Shown here: piece after piece, positions 50,368 to 60,450 of the stretch | How positions within the stretch are numbered: position 1 is the first letter of the stretch | Layout of the letters: each line of letters starts with the position of its first letter | Origin: JALZKA01 sp963754045 | GTDB taxonomy: Bacteria; Actinomycetota; Thermoleophilia; Solirubrobacterales; 70-9 | Direction of reading: 5' to 3' | NCBI GenBank assembly: GCA_963754045.1 | Contig: CAVWEN010000002.1 | Location: 930,001 to 994,000, forward strand | DNA: 64,000 bases | The notes under the pieces: generated by a model | What the model saw: only the letters and a program-made list of their open reading frames with translations | Database searches by the model: none | Told to the model about the DNA's origin: nothing | Translations under genes and position numbers: made by a program

Positions 50368-51255
50368 GTGGCGCTGCTCGACGACATCGCCGGCCTGATT
50401 CGTGGCGGTGTCCTTCGCGCCGGGGAGGGACTTGTCGCGATCGGCCGCAACGGAGAGGGGTCCGAGGGGTCCGTGAATGGTGTCGCGGAGCTGGAGCGGG
50501 TCGCGGTGCCGGCCCCACCACCCCCGCCAAAGGTGCTCGTTGCACGCGACCTCGCCAAACACTACGGCGAGGGTGGCACTGCCGTGCGCGCCCTCGACGG
50601 CGCCTCGCTGGAGGTCTTGCAGGGTGAGATGGTCGCGATCATGGGCCCGTCGGGCTCCGGTAAGAGCACGATGCTTCACCTGCTCGGTGCGCTCGAGACG
50701 CCCAGCTCAGGTGAGATCAGCCTGGGCGGCGAACGCTACGACGGGCTCGACGACGCCGGGCTCACCAGAATCCGACGTGACCGGATCGGCTTCGTCTTCC
50801 AGTTCTTCAACCTGCTGCCGTCGCTCAGCGCCGAGGAGAACGTGCTGCTTCCGGCGCTGATCGCCGGCGACCGTGGCGAGGCCATGCGCTCTCGCGCCCG
50901 TGACATGCTCGACCGGGTAGGGCTCGGCCACAGGCTGGAGCATCTGCCCTCCGAGATGTCAGGTGGCGAGCAACAGCGCGTCTCGATTGCGCGCGCGCTG
51001 CTGCGCAACCCCGAGGTGGTCCTGGCCGACGAACCCACGGGCAACCTCGACTCCCGCTCCAGTTCCGAGGTGTTGGACCTGATGCGCGCGCTGGCCAACA
51101 ACGAGCGCCAGACGCTGGTGATGGTGACGCATGATCCGGGCGCGGCCTCGATCGCCGACCGCATCATCTTTCTGCGCGACGGCCGTGTGGCCGGCGAGGT
51201 CCCCGGAGGCTCCAGGGTGCGCGTCTCCGAGGCGTTCGCGGCGCTCGAGCGCTAG
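50368..51255 (+). CDS. ABC transporter ATP-binding protein (MacB/LolD type)
   Basis: The 295-residue protein has Walker A GPSGSGKST at residues 93-101, the signature SGGEQQRVSIARAL from residue 198 and Walker B VVLADEPTGNLDS. An N-terminal extension of about 55 residues, ending in a proline run (VPAPPPPPK), precedes the ATPase domain. It energises the permease encoded 19 bases downstream. GTG 50368 lies behind a TANNNT box and palindrome. Confidence 0.93.
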   Translation: MALLDDIAGLIRGGVLRAGEGLVAIGRNGEGSEGSVNGVAELERVAVPAPPPPPKVLVARDLAKHYGEGGTAVRALDGASLEVLQGEMVAIMGPSGSGKSTMLHLLGALETPSSGEISLGGERYDGLDDAGLTRIRRDRIGFVFQFFNLLPSLSAEENVLLPALIAGDRGEAMRSRARDMLDRVGLGHRLEHLPSEMSGGEQQRVSIARALLRNPEVVLADEPTGNLDSRSSSEVLDLMRALANNERQTLVMVTHDPGAASIADRIIFLRDGRVAGEVPGGSRVRVSEAFAALER

Positions 51256-51274
51256 CTGCACCCGGGCTCCGCTC

Positions 51275-53842
51275 ATGCGCTCCTTCGGCTCCCTCGCCCT
51301 CCGTCAGGTTCGCTCCCGGCGCGCCCGCGCGCTACTGACCGCAGCGGGCATCGTGCTCGGCGTAGGAATGATCCTCGGCGTCCTGCTGCTCGCGGCAACG
51401 ATCAATCGCACCTTCTCCGATCTCTACGCGTCGGTGTACGGCAAGACTGACCTTGTCGTTTCCGGCTCGGGTGAGGATTCTCTGCGCGGCCCCACCCTGG
51501 CCGAGGTGCAGGGCACGGCGGGGGTCAGCGACGCAACCGGCCGAATTCTCAGCATCTTCACCCTGGTCGACGATGACGGCACAGCGCCGAACGACGCGGA
51601 GCGACAGCTCAACGTGGCGGGCCAGGATCCGAACTCCGAGAACCTCACCGATTCGACCCTCACCGACGGTCGCGATCCCCGCTCCGGTCTCGAGGTCTCG
51701 GTGCAGGACAGCTGGGCGCGCGCAAACGACATTGACGTCTCGGACCGCATCTCGCTGGCGACCCCCGACGGCGAGCGCCGTTTCGAGGTGGTCGGCCTGT
51801 TCAAGTTCCAGTCCGGGTTCGAGTTCGGAGGGGAGGGCTTCGGGGTCATGCCGCTCGCGTCGGCGCGAAAGGTCATGGATCGCAGGCGCTCCTGGGATGA
51901 GATCGACGTTGTGGTCGATGGTGGGGAGACCTCGATCGCAACGGTCGAGCGCCGCCTCGACCGAGAACTGCCCAAGGGCGTCGAGGTGGCGACTCCCCAG
52001 ACCAAGAGCGACGACGTCGAGTCCCAGCTCCAAGCCTTCAACGCGATTCTCTACTTCTTTGCCGCGATGGCGCTGTTCGTCGGCGGCTTTCTGATCTTCA
52101 ACGCCTTCAACATGACGGTCCTTCAGCGGACCCGGGAGATCGGGATGTTGCGGACGCTTGGGACGCCGCGCAGCGCGATCACCAGCTCGGTGCTTCGCGA
52201 AGCTGCGATTCTCGGGCTGGCCGGCGCCGTGCTCGGGCTCGCGCTTGGCCTGGCGCTCGCCTGGGCGCTGACCGAGCTGGTACGCGCACTCGACTTTCCG
52301 GTCGGAAAACTGGTTCTGACCTGGTGGGCACCGGTTGCGGCCGTCGTGACCGGCCTTCTGACGGCGGTTTTCGGCGCACTGATCCCGGCGCGTCGGGCAG
52401 GCCGGACCTCACCGATCAGGGCAGTGCTGGGTGGCGGCGGAACCCGCAGCCGGCTCGACCCTCGTCGGGCAGCACTGGGGCTCGCACTGATCCTGCTCGG
52501 CCTTGGCGGCGCGTTCTGGCTTGGCGCCGCCGACGAGACCACGACCGTTGTCGCCGCCGCGGGAATGGCCGGCACGATTGCGATCTTCTTCGGCATCGCG
52601 ACGATCGCTCCATTCGTCGTGCGTCCGCTTGTGCGTGTGCTCTCGTGGCCATCACGAAAGCTGTTCCCGGTGGAAGGGCGGCTTGCCGCCGACGCCGCGC
52701 GGTCGGACCCGGGCCGGACCGCGTCCACAGCCACGGCGCTGCTGATCGGGCTCGCGCTGGTGGTGGCAGTGAACAGCCTCGGCTCGAGCTTTCTGAAAAC
52801 GATCTCCGATGAGTTTGACCAGGCATTCGCTCGCGACCTGACAGTCCAGCCCGCAGGCCTCTCGCCGGGGCAGGGACCTCAGCAGACGATCGCGGCGAGC
52901 CTGCGCAAGCGCCTGCAGAAGATCCCGCAGGCCGCGGTGGTCGCTCGCGAACGCTTCGTCTTCACAAGCGACCTGCCGGGGCCGAAGGGAAAGACCAAGA
53001 GCGACGGTCTGCTCTTCGGGTTCGATCCGCCCGAGTACGAGCGGGTGGACACGACCGAGGTCGCCGGGGCGCCGCGTGACGCCGCGTTCCGCCGGATCGG
53101 TCGTGGCGCGGTTTCGGTGGGTAAGGGCTTCGCGGAAGAAGAGAACCTCGAGGTGGGCGATGCGGTGACCCTGGACGGCCCGTCGGGTAGCAAGCGTGCC
53201 AAGGTCGCGGGCATCGTCGAAACCGCACTGTTCGGGGGTCAGACGGTGGGCATGTCGCTCGAAACGATGCGCGACGTCTACGGTGTGCGCGCTGATTCGG
53301 AGCTGGCGCTCAAGGCGACCTCGGAGGCGGCCCGGCCGCAGCTCGAGCGTGAGGTGAGGCGCATCGTGCGCGAGGACTACCCGAACCTCGCGGTCCTCTC
53401 CAACGACGAGCTCAAGGCCAACGTCGAAGACCAGGTGAATCAGCAGTTTGGGATCTTCTATGCGATCGTCGGAGTTGCGATCTTCGCGAGTCTCTTCGGG
53501 ATCGTGAACACGCTCACGATGTCGGTGTTGGAGCGCACGCGAGAGATCGGTGTTCTGCGCGCGCTCGGCGCGTCGCGCTGGCAGATCCGCCGCCAGGTGG
53601 CGAACGAGAGCGTCGTCATCGGCGCGGTGGGAGCGTTGCTCGGCATCGCCGTGGGTGCCGGGCTGGGCTGGGCGCTGCTCCAGGGGCTCGCGGCGGGCGT
53701 GCCGGGCGTCCAGTACCGACCGCCGTTCGCAGCGATGGGGGCCGTCGCCGTCGCCGGCGTCGTGCTGGGCCTGCTCGCGTCGATCCTCCCCGCCCGTCGC
53801 GCCGCGAGGCTGGACGTGATCCGCGCGATCAGCTACGAGTAG
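51275..53842 (+). CDS. ABC transporter permease with two FtsX domains
   Basis: The 855-residue protein begins with a membrane helix (ALLTAAGIVLGVGMILGVLLLA) and a periplasmic-type MacB core domain. A first FtsX unit (about residues 260-410), more extracellular domain and a second FtsX unit near the end (FASLFGIVNTLTMSVLERTREIG, cited core) follow. Such permeases export lipids, peptides or drugs by a mechanotransmission mechanism. The substrate is unknown. It is operonic with the ATPase. Confidence 0.9.
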   Translation: MRSFGSLALRQVRSRRARALLTAAGIVLGVGMILGVLLLAATINRTFSDLYASVYGKTDLVVSGSGEDSLRGPTLAEVQGTAGVSDATGRILSIFTLVDDDGTAPNDAERQLNVAGQDPNSENLTDSTLTDGRDPRSGLEVSVQDSWARANDIDVSDRISLATPDGERRFEVVGLFKFQSGFEFGGEGFGVMPLASARKVMDRRRSWDEIDVVVDGGETSIATVERRLDRELPKGVEVATPQTKSDDVESQLQAFNAILYFFAAMALFVGGFLIFNAFNMTVLQRTREIGMLRTLGTPRSAITSSVLREAAILGLAGAVLGLALGLALAWALTELVRALDFPVGKLVLTWWAPVAAVVTGLLTAVFGALIPARRAGRTSPIRAVLGGGGTRSRLDPRRAALGLALILLGLGGAFWLGAADETTTVVAAAGMAGTIAIFFGIATIAPFVVRPLVRVLSWPSRKLFPVEGRLAADAARSDPGRTASTATALLIGLALVVAVNSLGSSFLKTISDEFDQAFARDLTVQPAGLSPGQGPQQTIAASLRKRLQKIPQAAVVARERFVFTSDLPGPKGKTKSDGLLFGFDPPEYERVDTTEVAGAPRDAAFRRIGRGAVSVGKGFAEEENLEVGDAVTLDGPSGSKRAKVAGIVETALFGGQTVGMSLETMRDVYGVRADSELALKATSEAARPQLEREVRRIVREDYPNLAVLSNDELKANVEDQVNQQFGIFYAIVGVAIFASLFGIVNTLTMSVLERTREIGVLRALGASRWQIRRQVANESVVIGAVGALLGIAVGAGLGWALLQGLAAGVPGVQYRPPFAAMGAVAVAGVVLGLLASILPARRAARLDVIRAISYE

Positions 53843-53853
53843 GCGTGCGAGCG

Positions 53854-54252
53854 TCAGTCGTCGGAACCGGGACGGCGGCGCTCAGACTTGCGCTGCGACT
53901 GCCGGCGCTTGGCGGCCAGCCGACGCTCTCGTGACGCGCGTGATGCCCGCGTGGCCCGGCGTGGGCGATTGCGCTTCAGGCCGGCTGCGATCCGCGTTGC
54001 CAGGCGTTCCAGCGCCAGCTCGCGGTTCCGCGCCTGCGAGCGCGCGTCCTGGGCGACCGCGGTGACGCGCCGGCCGTACCGGTGCTCCAGGCGGTCCTTC
54101 TGCTCGCGCGTGAGCGTCGCCGATGCCTCGATCTCGAAGACGGCTTCGATCCGCGACGCGGTGACGTTCGCGTGCTGTCCGCCCGGCCCGGAGGAGCGGC
54201 TCGCACGCAGCTCTACCTCGGCCAGCGGGATGTCAACCGGTCCGGCTCGCAT
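53854..54252 (-). CDS. arfB: ArfB/YaeJ-type ribosome-rescue peptidyl-tRNA hydrolase
   Basis: The protein of about 132 residues has the GGQ motif in SSGPGGQHANVTASRIEAVF and no codon-recognition domain. The lysine/arginine-rich C-terminal tail (residues about 90-132) should enter the empty mRNA channel. It releases peptides from ribosomes stalled without a stop codon. ATG 54252 follows a GTG; the leader can fold into two competing hairpins. It is convergent with the ABC permease. Confidence 0.88.
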   Translation of the reverse strand: MRAGPVDIPLAEVELRASRSSGPGGQHANVTASRIEAVFEIEASATLTREQKDRLEHRYGRRVTAVAQDARSQARNRELALERLATRIAAGLKRNRPRRATRASRASRERRLAAKRRQSQRKSERRRPGSDD

Positions 54253-54254
54253 CA

Positions 54255-54309
54255 CGCCAACGCTCCCGTTGGCGGGTTATCGGCGCTATGCACCCATAAC
54301 TCGCCAACG
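54255..54309 (-). promoter_or_regulatory. mutually exclusive hairpins in the arfB leader
   Basis: On the minus strand, CGTTGGCGAGTTAT (54296-54309) can pair with ATAACCCGCCAACG (54267-54280) over a 15-base loop, with one mismatch. Alternatively CGCCAACG (54267-54274) pairs perfectly with CGTTGGCG (54255-54262), leaving GGAG, the likely ribosome binding site, as the tetraloop. The first fold frees the site; the second contains it. The element may also terminate ahcY transcription. Confidence 0.55.
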
Positions 54310-54320
54310 CCCGCCTTTGC

Positions 54321-55742
<1,422 letters not shown>

Positions 55743-55777
55743 CGTGCTCCTAGGTCGGGTGTTCAGTCAAGACTGGA

Positions 55778-55783
55778 TAGCCT
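55778..55783 (+). promoter_or_regulatory. -10 box TAGCCT before a nucleotidyltransferase gene
   Basis: TAGCCT ends nine bases before ATG 55793 in the 50-base divergent gap with ahcY. Confidence 0.35.
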
Positions 55784-55792
55784 GCCCCCGCT

Positions 55793-56812
55793 ATGAGGGC
55801 GATGGTCATGGCAGCGGGTCTGGGAACCCGCTTGCGACCGCTGACGTACGAAGTTCCGAAGCCGATGGTACCGGTCGGGAACCGTCCGGTGATCGAGCTA
55901 ATCCTGCGTTCGCTGGCCTCCCATGGCTTCGGCCAGGTCGTATCGAACCTTCACTGGTTTCCCGAGACGATCACCGGGCGGCTGGGCGACGGCTCCCAGC
56001 TCGGCGTCGACCTCACTTTCGAGCACGAATCGGAGCTACTGGGGACCGCGGGCGGCGTGCGGGGGGTACGCGAGTTCTTCGGCGACGGGCCGTTTGTCGT
56101 CATGGCCGGAGACGCCCTGACCGACATCGATCTGGCCGCGCTGGCCGCCGCCCACGAGGCGAACGACGGCGTCGCGACCCTCGCGGTCAAGCGGGTTGCC
56201 AACACCCGCGAGTACGGGGTGATCGTGACCGGCCCGGATGGGCGGATCGAGGGCTTTCAGGAGAAGCCCGAGCCGGCCGAGGCGCTCTCTGATCTTGCCA
56301 ACTGCATGATCTACGCCTTCGATCCGGTGGTCTTCGACCACTTTCCCGACGAGAAGGTGATCGACTTCGCGCTCGACGTGTTCCCGGCCCTGCTGGAGGC
56401 CGATGTCCCGTTCTACGTCCACGAGACCGACGGCTACTGGAACGACGTCGGGTCGCCGCCCGAATACCTCCAGGGCAATCTGGACGTGGTTCAGGGGCTT
56501 GTGCAGGTTGAGCCCGCGGGCGAGCTCGTGGAGGGGGAGGCCGATCCCGACCAGCCGGGGGCAAACGGATTGCCCGAGGCGCGCGGTGGGCTGCCCGCGG
56601 GCACCGAGGTGGATGGCCGTGTTCTCGTCGGCGATGGCGTGAGCGTCGGCACCGGCGTGCGCTTTGACGGCCCTGTCGCGATCGGCGACGGTGCGGTTGT
56701 CGGCGATGGTGCGCGGGTGAAGTCGTCGGTGCTGCTCCCTGGCGCCGAGGTGCCTGCAGGCTGCTACCTCGTGGGAGCTATCGCGGGCCGTTCGGGGAGC
56801 CTCGCCGGTTGA
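55793..56812 (+). CDS. NDP-sugar pyrophosphorylase (nucleotidyltransferase)
   Basis: The 339-residue protein shows VMAAGLGTRLRPLTYEVPKPMVPV, AGDALTDIDL and EKPEPAEAL, the catalytic set of glucose/mannose-1-phosphate nucleotidyltransferases. The last 60 residues form a short beta-helix (VDGRVLVGDGVSVGTGVRFD, cited core). A second enzyme of this class is at 47.8 kb with a much longer helix. The base and sugar used are unknown. It overlaps thrB by four bases. Confidence 0.88.
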   Translation: MRAMVMAAGLGTRLRPLTYEVPKPMVPVGNRPVIELILRSLASHGFGQVVSNLHWFPETITGRLGDGSQLGVDLTFEHESELLGTAGGVRGVREFFGDGPFVVMAGDALTDIDLAALAAAHEANDGVATLAVKRVANTREYGVIVTGPDGRIEGFQEKPEPAEALSDLANCMIYAFDPVVFDHFPDEKVIDFALDVFPALLEADVPFYVHETDGYWNDVGSPPEYLQGNLDVVQGLVQVEPAGELVEGEADPDQPGANGLPEARGGLPAGTEVDGRVLVGDGVSVGTGVRFDGPVAIGDGAVVGDGARVKSSVLLPGAEVPAGCYLVGAIAGRSGSLAG

Positions 56813-57693
56813 CGTACCGGCGGCGGATCGTCCGGGTGCCGGCGTCGTCGGCGAACCTCGGCCCGGGCTTCGACGTCCTCGCCGCGGCGCTTCAGCTGGA
56901 GCTGGAGCTGGAGGTCTGCGAGGTGGACTCCTTCTCGGTCGACGTCGGTGGCGATCCGCTACCGGAGGACGAGTCGAACCTCTGCGTACGCGCCTTCGCC
57001 GATCTGCACGCAACCGATGGCATTCGCTTTGAGATCCGCAACGAGATCCCGCTCGCCCGCGGCCTCGGGTCGAGCGCCGCCGCAATCGTCGCCGGGATGA
57101 TGGCCGCCGACCACCTGTACGAGCTTGGGCTCTCCAAGGACGACATCTACCGCCGCGCCGCCGCGATGGAAGGCCACCCCGACAACGTCGCAGCCGCCCT
57201 CTACGGCGGGTTCGTGGTCTGCCCACGGCCCGAGGGCGAGCTTCTCCCGGCGCCGATGCGCCTCGATCCGCCGGAGGGCATCGAGGCAATCGTCGTGATC
57301 CCGGCCCAAGACGTCCCGACCGCCGGAGCTCGCGAGGCGCTGCCTCCCCATGTGAGCCTGGGCGACGCAGTGGACAACGTCGCCGCAGCTTCTCAACTCG
57401 TGCTCGGTATCGAGCGCGCCGACATTTCACTGATCGGCCGCGGCCTCGCCGATCGCCTGCACCAGCCGCATCGCCGGCCGCTGTACGAGCGATCGATGGA
57501 TCTGGTCGAGCGCGCGAGCGGGCTGGGCGCCATCGGAGCAACGATCTCAGGGGCGGGGCCGACGGTACTCGTGTGGTGCTTCTGGCAGGACACCGGCAAG
57601 GTCACGGCCGCCCTGAGCGCCGAGGTTGGAGATTGGGCCGAGGTACGCCGCGTCCCGTTCTCGCCGCTCGGCGCCGACGTCCCGGAGCTTTGA
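56809..57693 (+). CDS. thrB: homoserine kinase
   Basis: The 294-residue GHMP kinase has PASSANLGPGFDVLAAAL at the N-terminus, the phosphate-binding PLARGLGSSAAAIVAG and EGHPDNVAAALYGG, all diagnostic of ThrB. It phosphorylates homoserine for threonine synthesis. The start is a TTG overlapping the previous stop (TTGA). thrA and thrC are not in the window. Confidence 0.93.
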   Translation: MTYRRRIVRVPASSANLGPGFDVLAAALQLELELEVCEVDSFSVDVGGDPLPEDESNLCVRAFADLHATDGIRFEIRNEIPLARGLGSSAAAIVAGMMAADHLYELGLSKDDIYRRAAAMEGHPDNVAAALYGGFVVCPRPEGELLPAPMRLDPPEGIEAIVVIPAQDVPTAGAREALPPHVSLGDAVDNVAAASQLVLGIERADISLIGRGLADRLHQPHRRPLYERSMDLVERASGLGAIGATISGAGPTVLVWCFWQDTGKVTAALSAEVGDWAEVRRVPFSPLGADVPEL

Positions 57694-57699
57694 GACGGA

Positions 57700-58503
57700 C
57701 TACGCCCGCGCGCCGGCGGGCACCAGCTCGGTGCTGAGCGCGTCGAGCGGCTCGAGCAGCTCGGGCGAGCCGATCCGGCGCAGGATTTCGCCGGCGAGCG
57801 AGAGATAGTCCTGCCCCCGCCGTGGCTGGTGGTCGAGAATCGGAACCCCACGCTCGGCCGACTCCGCATAGGCGATCGACTGTCTGATCACGCTGCGAAA
57901 CACCTTCTCGCCGAAGCGCTCGTGCAGCGACTCGAGCGTGTGGCGTGCATGTTTGGTCCGCATGTTCGCGATATTGAGGACGATGCCGAGCAGCTCGAGC
58001 TCGGGGTTGAGTGTCTCGCGAGCAAGCGCGACCACCTCCATCGCCTGCTCGACGCCCTGCAGCGAGAAATACTGGGACTGGGTGGAGAGCAGCGCGTAGT
58101 CCGCCGCCACCAGCGCGTTGACGGTGAGTAGGCCGAGCGTGGGTGGGCAGTCGATCAGGATCACGTCCTTCGAGCGCTTGAGGTCAAGCAGCGCACTGCG
58201 CAACGTCACCTCCCTGCCGATCTTGCCGGCCAGCGCCAGCTCGGCCTCGGCAAGCCGCAGGTTGGCGGGAATCACGTGACCGTGGACGGCGTCGGCAGCT
58301 CGCTCCTGACCAAGCAGGACTTCGGCCAGGGTGGGGGTGGCGTCGGGCGCCGTGTCGAAGTAGTCCGAGAGGTTTCCCTGGGGGTCGGCATCGATCGCGA
58401 GCACATCGAGACCGAGCCGGTCAAGCACGTCGGCGAGGGTCCGCACCATCGTTGTCTTGCCGGTGCCGCCCTTTTGCGAGAGAACTGCGATTGTCGTCGC
58501 CAC
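57700..58503 (-). CDS. ParA/Soj family ATPase
   Basis: The 267-residue protein has the deviant Walker A KGGTGKTT with signature Lys11 and Lys16, Walker A' IDADPQGNLS and the switch region LIDCPPTLGLLTVNAL. Such ATPases segregate DNA or position complexes. No ParB gene is adjacent, which makes it an orphan. GTG 58503 is chosen because a TATATT box lies six bases before it; an ATG at 58533 is the alternative. It is convergent with thrB. Confidence 0.88.
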   Translation of the reverse strand: MATTIAVLSQKGGTGKTTMVRTLADVLDRLGLDVLAIDADPQGNLSDYFDTAPDATPTLAEVLLGQERAADAVHGHVIPANLRLAEAELALAGKIGREVTLRSALLDLKRSKDVILIDCPPTLGLLTVNALVAADYALLSTQSQYFSLQGVEQAMEVVALARETLNPELELLGIVLNIANMRTKHARHTLESLHERFGEKVFRSVIRQSIAYAESAERGVPILDHQPRRGQDYLSLAGEILRRIGSPELLEPLDALSTELVPAGARA

Positions 58504-58509
58504 AGGGCG

Positions 58510-58515
58510 AATATA
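58510..58515 (-). promoter_or_regulatory. -10 box TATATT before the ParA-like gene
   Basis: TATATT on the minus strand ends six bases before GTG 58503 and no Shine-Dalgarno sequence is present, so a leaderless start is likely. Confidence 0.5.
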
Positions 58516-58578
58516 TGCGCCCGCCACCGGCATTGCCGCGGCGGGCGTTGGTAATAGCCGGTGACGGGGACGGCCGAT

Positions 58579-58683
58579 CTACCGTTCGGTAGCGCTTCTC
58601 GCTATTGCGCCGGCCCCAATCTCGATCCGCTTCGGTTGCTGTACCTCAGGCTTTGGGATGCTCACCTCGAGCACGCCGGGGCG
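58579..58683 (-). pseudogene. C-terminal remnant of an Hsp20/alpha-crystallin chaperone
   Basis: Directly after the FHA gene stop, and in the same frame, the minus strand reads RPGVLEVSIPKPEVQQPKRIEIGAG and then a stop (text cut to the key parts: GVLEVSIPKPE and RIEI). This is the final strand and IxI-type tail of small heat-shock proteins. The body of the gene is absent, replaced by the zinc-ribbon/FHA gene. It has no usable start and is best read as a fossil. Confidence 0.6.
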
Positions 58684-59220
58684 CTAGGCCAGCAGGTAGA
58701 GGCGATAGCGGCCGATCTCGAGCTCGTCGCCGTCGCTTAGCTCGGCCCACTCACTGCGGACGCCGTTGACGAAGAGCCCGTTCAGGCTGCGATCGTCCAT
58801 CGCGCGGATGTCTCCGTTCTCGGTCAGAACCACCAGCGCGTGGCGGCGCGACACTGTTGGGTCGTCGAACTGGAGGTCTGCCGACCCGGAGCGACCGATC
58901 CTGGTCCAGCCCTCGGCGAGCTCGAAGCTGTGTACGTTGCCGGCTTCCTGCCAGGCGAGGGTGGCGGCGTGGTGCTCGGAGAGCGCCGAGCGCAAGCCCG
59001 CGACCGCCGTGGGCTCGGGCTTTGCGTCGACGGCGTCGACGGCTACGGTCGCACGGTCGAACAGGGAGGCGCGGCGGAAGCTCGAGCCGCCGCATGCGGG
59101 GCAGCGGGGGAGGGCGTCGCTGGCGACGAGGGAGATCGCGTAGTCGCACTCCGTGCAGGTGATCCGCCCGGCATCCAGGGCAGTCAAGTCCTCGGAACCG
59201 TTTGCGATCGTCGTCATCAT
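58684..59220 (-). CDS. zinc-ribbon and FHA domain protein
   Basis: The 178-residue protein has an N-terminal zinc ribbon (CTECDYAI and CPACGG, four cysteines) and a C-terminal FHA domain with GRSGSADLQF, VSRRHA and NGLFVNGV, the phosphothreonine-binding residues. It probably reads Ser/Thr-kinase signals; no kinase gene is nearby. Start ATG 59220 is followed at once by a second ATG. It is divergent from an SRPBCC gene. Confidence 0.87.
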   Translation of the reverse strand: MMTTIANGSEDLTALDAGRITCTECDYAISLVASDALPRCPACGGSSFRRASLFDRATVAVDAVDAKPEPTAVAGLRSALSEHHAATLAWQEAGNVHSFELAEGWTRIGRSGSADLQFDDPTVSRRHALVVLTENGDIRAMDDRSLNGLFVNGVRSEWAELSDGDELEIGRYRLYLLA

Positions 59221-59353
59221 CGGCTGACCTCCTGTCGTTTCCGTGCCGTGACGGGACTGCTACCCGAAACAGCACCGATCATAAACACGCACAGCAGGAT
59301 TTCCCACCGAAATTGCAGAGAACTTCGGTTGTGCCCCGCTCGTTGCGTGGAAA

Positions 59354-59359
59354 TAGACT
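59354..59359 (+). promoter_or_regulatory. -10 box TAGACT before the SRPBCC gene
   Basis: TAGACT ends seven bases before ATG 59367; no Shine-Dalgarno sequence. The identical hexamer precedes the lipoprotein gene at 59902. Confidence 0.45.
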
Positions 59360-59366
59360 GCTTCGT

Positions 59367-59861
59367 ATGCGCCCCGTCTCTGCCGAGATCACGATCGACG
59401 CTCCCCGAGAGCGCGTCTACGCGCTGCTCGCAGACCTCTCCCTGCGCCTATCGTTTACCGACCACTTCATTGATTCGTACCACCTGCTTCGCATCGACGC
59501 GATCGGGGTTGGGGCAGGAGCCCGCTATCAGCTTCCCGCCGCCAAGGCATATTTCGACACCGTGATCGACGAGGCGGAGCCGCCACACCGCATCGTTGAA
59601 CGCGGGCGAGGCGGCCGTCTGAATCGCGTCCCGGTCGTAACCGAATGGTGCCTGGCCGAGACCGCGGGTCGCAGCGGCTGCGAGCTTTCGGTGACGTTTT
59701 GGACCGAGCCGTCCCACCCATTCGACCGTCTGCAAGACCTGCGCAGCTCTGAGCGCAAGGTGCAACGCGGCTGGCGCCGGGCATTGGAGCGCGTGCGGGA
59801 GATCGCCGAGCAAACCGCCCCACCCGAGCGCCTTGCGCTGGCGGGCGCCGACCGCATCTAG
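59367..59861 (+). CDS. SRPBCC (START/polyketide cyclase-like) protein
   Basis: The 164-residue protein starts MRPVSAEITIDAPRERVYAL, the classical first strand of SRPBCC folds, continues with VGAGARYQLP and ends in a long helix after HPFDRLQDLRSSERK. It binds a hydrophobic ligand in this fold; identity unknown. The frame is open 55 codons further up, across the divergent gap with the FHA gene; ATG 59367 is supported by conservation and the TAGACT box. Confidence 0.78.
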   Translation: MRPVSAEITIDAPRERVYALLADLSLRLSFTDHFIDSYHLLRIDAIGVGAGARYQLPAAKAYFDTVIDEAEPPHRIVERGRGGRLNRVPVVTEWCLAETAGRSGCELSVTFWTEPSHPFDRLQDLRSSERKVQRGWRRALERVREIAEQTAPPERLALAGADRI

Positions 59862-59887
59862 CGCTGCCTGTTCGCGTCCCGAGCGCA

Positions 59888-59893
59888 TAGACT
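59888..59893 (+). promoter_or_regulatory. -10 box TAGACT before the lipoprotein gene
   Basis: TAGACT ends eight bases before GTG 59902 and supports that start. Confidence 0.4.
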
Positions 59894-59901
59894 CACGCGC
59901 C

Positions 59902-60444
59902 GTGCAATCAAAGCTATTCACAGCACTTGGGTTGGTCACCTTCCTGGTTGCAGGCGCGCTGAGCGTCGGCTGCGGAGAGAGGGAGGCCGACGAGCCCGTC
60001 GTTGAGGGTGAGCCGCTCGAGATCGGCGAGGTCCGCTACAACGTGCTCATCACCCGTTTCTTGAACCCGGACGATGTCTCCGACTCCGAATACCTGGTGG
60101 GAGCTCCGGAGGAGCCGGTTGGCGAGAGTTACCTCGGGGTCTTCATCCAGATCGTCAATGAGGGCGAGGAAGCCACGCCGACCGCCACCGACTACACCGT
60201 GGTGGACAGCGAATCGAACGCTTACAAGCCGATCGAGCTCGAGGGCAATACGTATGCGCTCGAGCCTGGCGCCGAGATCGACGCCGAAGGTGAGCTGCCG
60301 GCGCCCGACACCACCGCGTCCGAAGGCGCGATCCAGGGAGCTTTGCTCCTCTATCTCGTCGAGGACGGAATCTCCGAGAACCGTCCGCTCGAACTCGATA
60401 TCCAGTCCGATGTCGGCGACGGCGTCGTCGAGCTCGACATCTAG
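59902..60444 (+). CDS. lipoprotein of unknown function (DUF4352-like fold)
   Basis: The 180-residue protein has a signal peptide ending in the lipobox LSVGC and an acidic mature domain with VRYNVLITRFLNP, YLGVFIQIVNEGEEATPTAT and YALEPGAEIDAEGELPAPDT. The pattern of an immunoglobulin-like sandwich with an NEG/N-x-G turn resembles small DUF4352-type lipoproteins. GTG 59902 leaves a normal signal peptide; the longer frame does not. Function unknown. Confidence 0.7.
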   Translation: MQSKLFTALGLVTFLVAGALSVGCGEREADEPVVEGEPLEIGEVRYNVLITRFLNPDDVSDSEYLVGAPEEPVGESYLGVFIQIVNEGEEATPTATDYTVVDSESNAYKPIELEGNTYALEPGAEIDAEGELPAPDTTASEGAIQGALLLYLVEDGISENRPLELDIQSDVGDGVVELDI

Positions 60445-60450
60445 AGCCGG

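Noticed and set aside
55743..55792. SAH riboswitch before ahcY
   Set aside because: The divergent gap is only 50 bases and shows no pseudoknot-type pairing; it rather holds a -10 box of the opposite gene.
58579..58592. CTACCGTTCGGTAG as a repressor site for the ParA-like gene
   Set aside because: It is a good palindrome but encodes the end of the Hsp20 remnant and lies about 65 bases from the likely -10 box; support is too weak.
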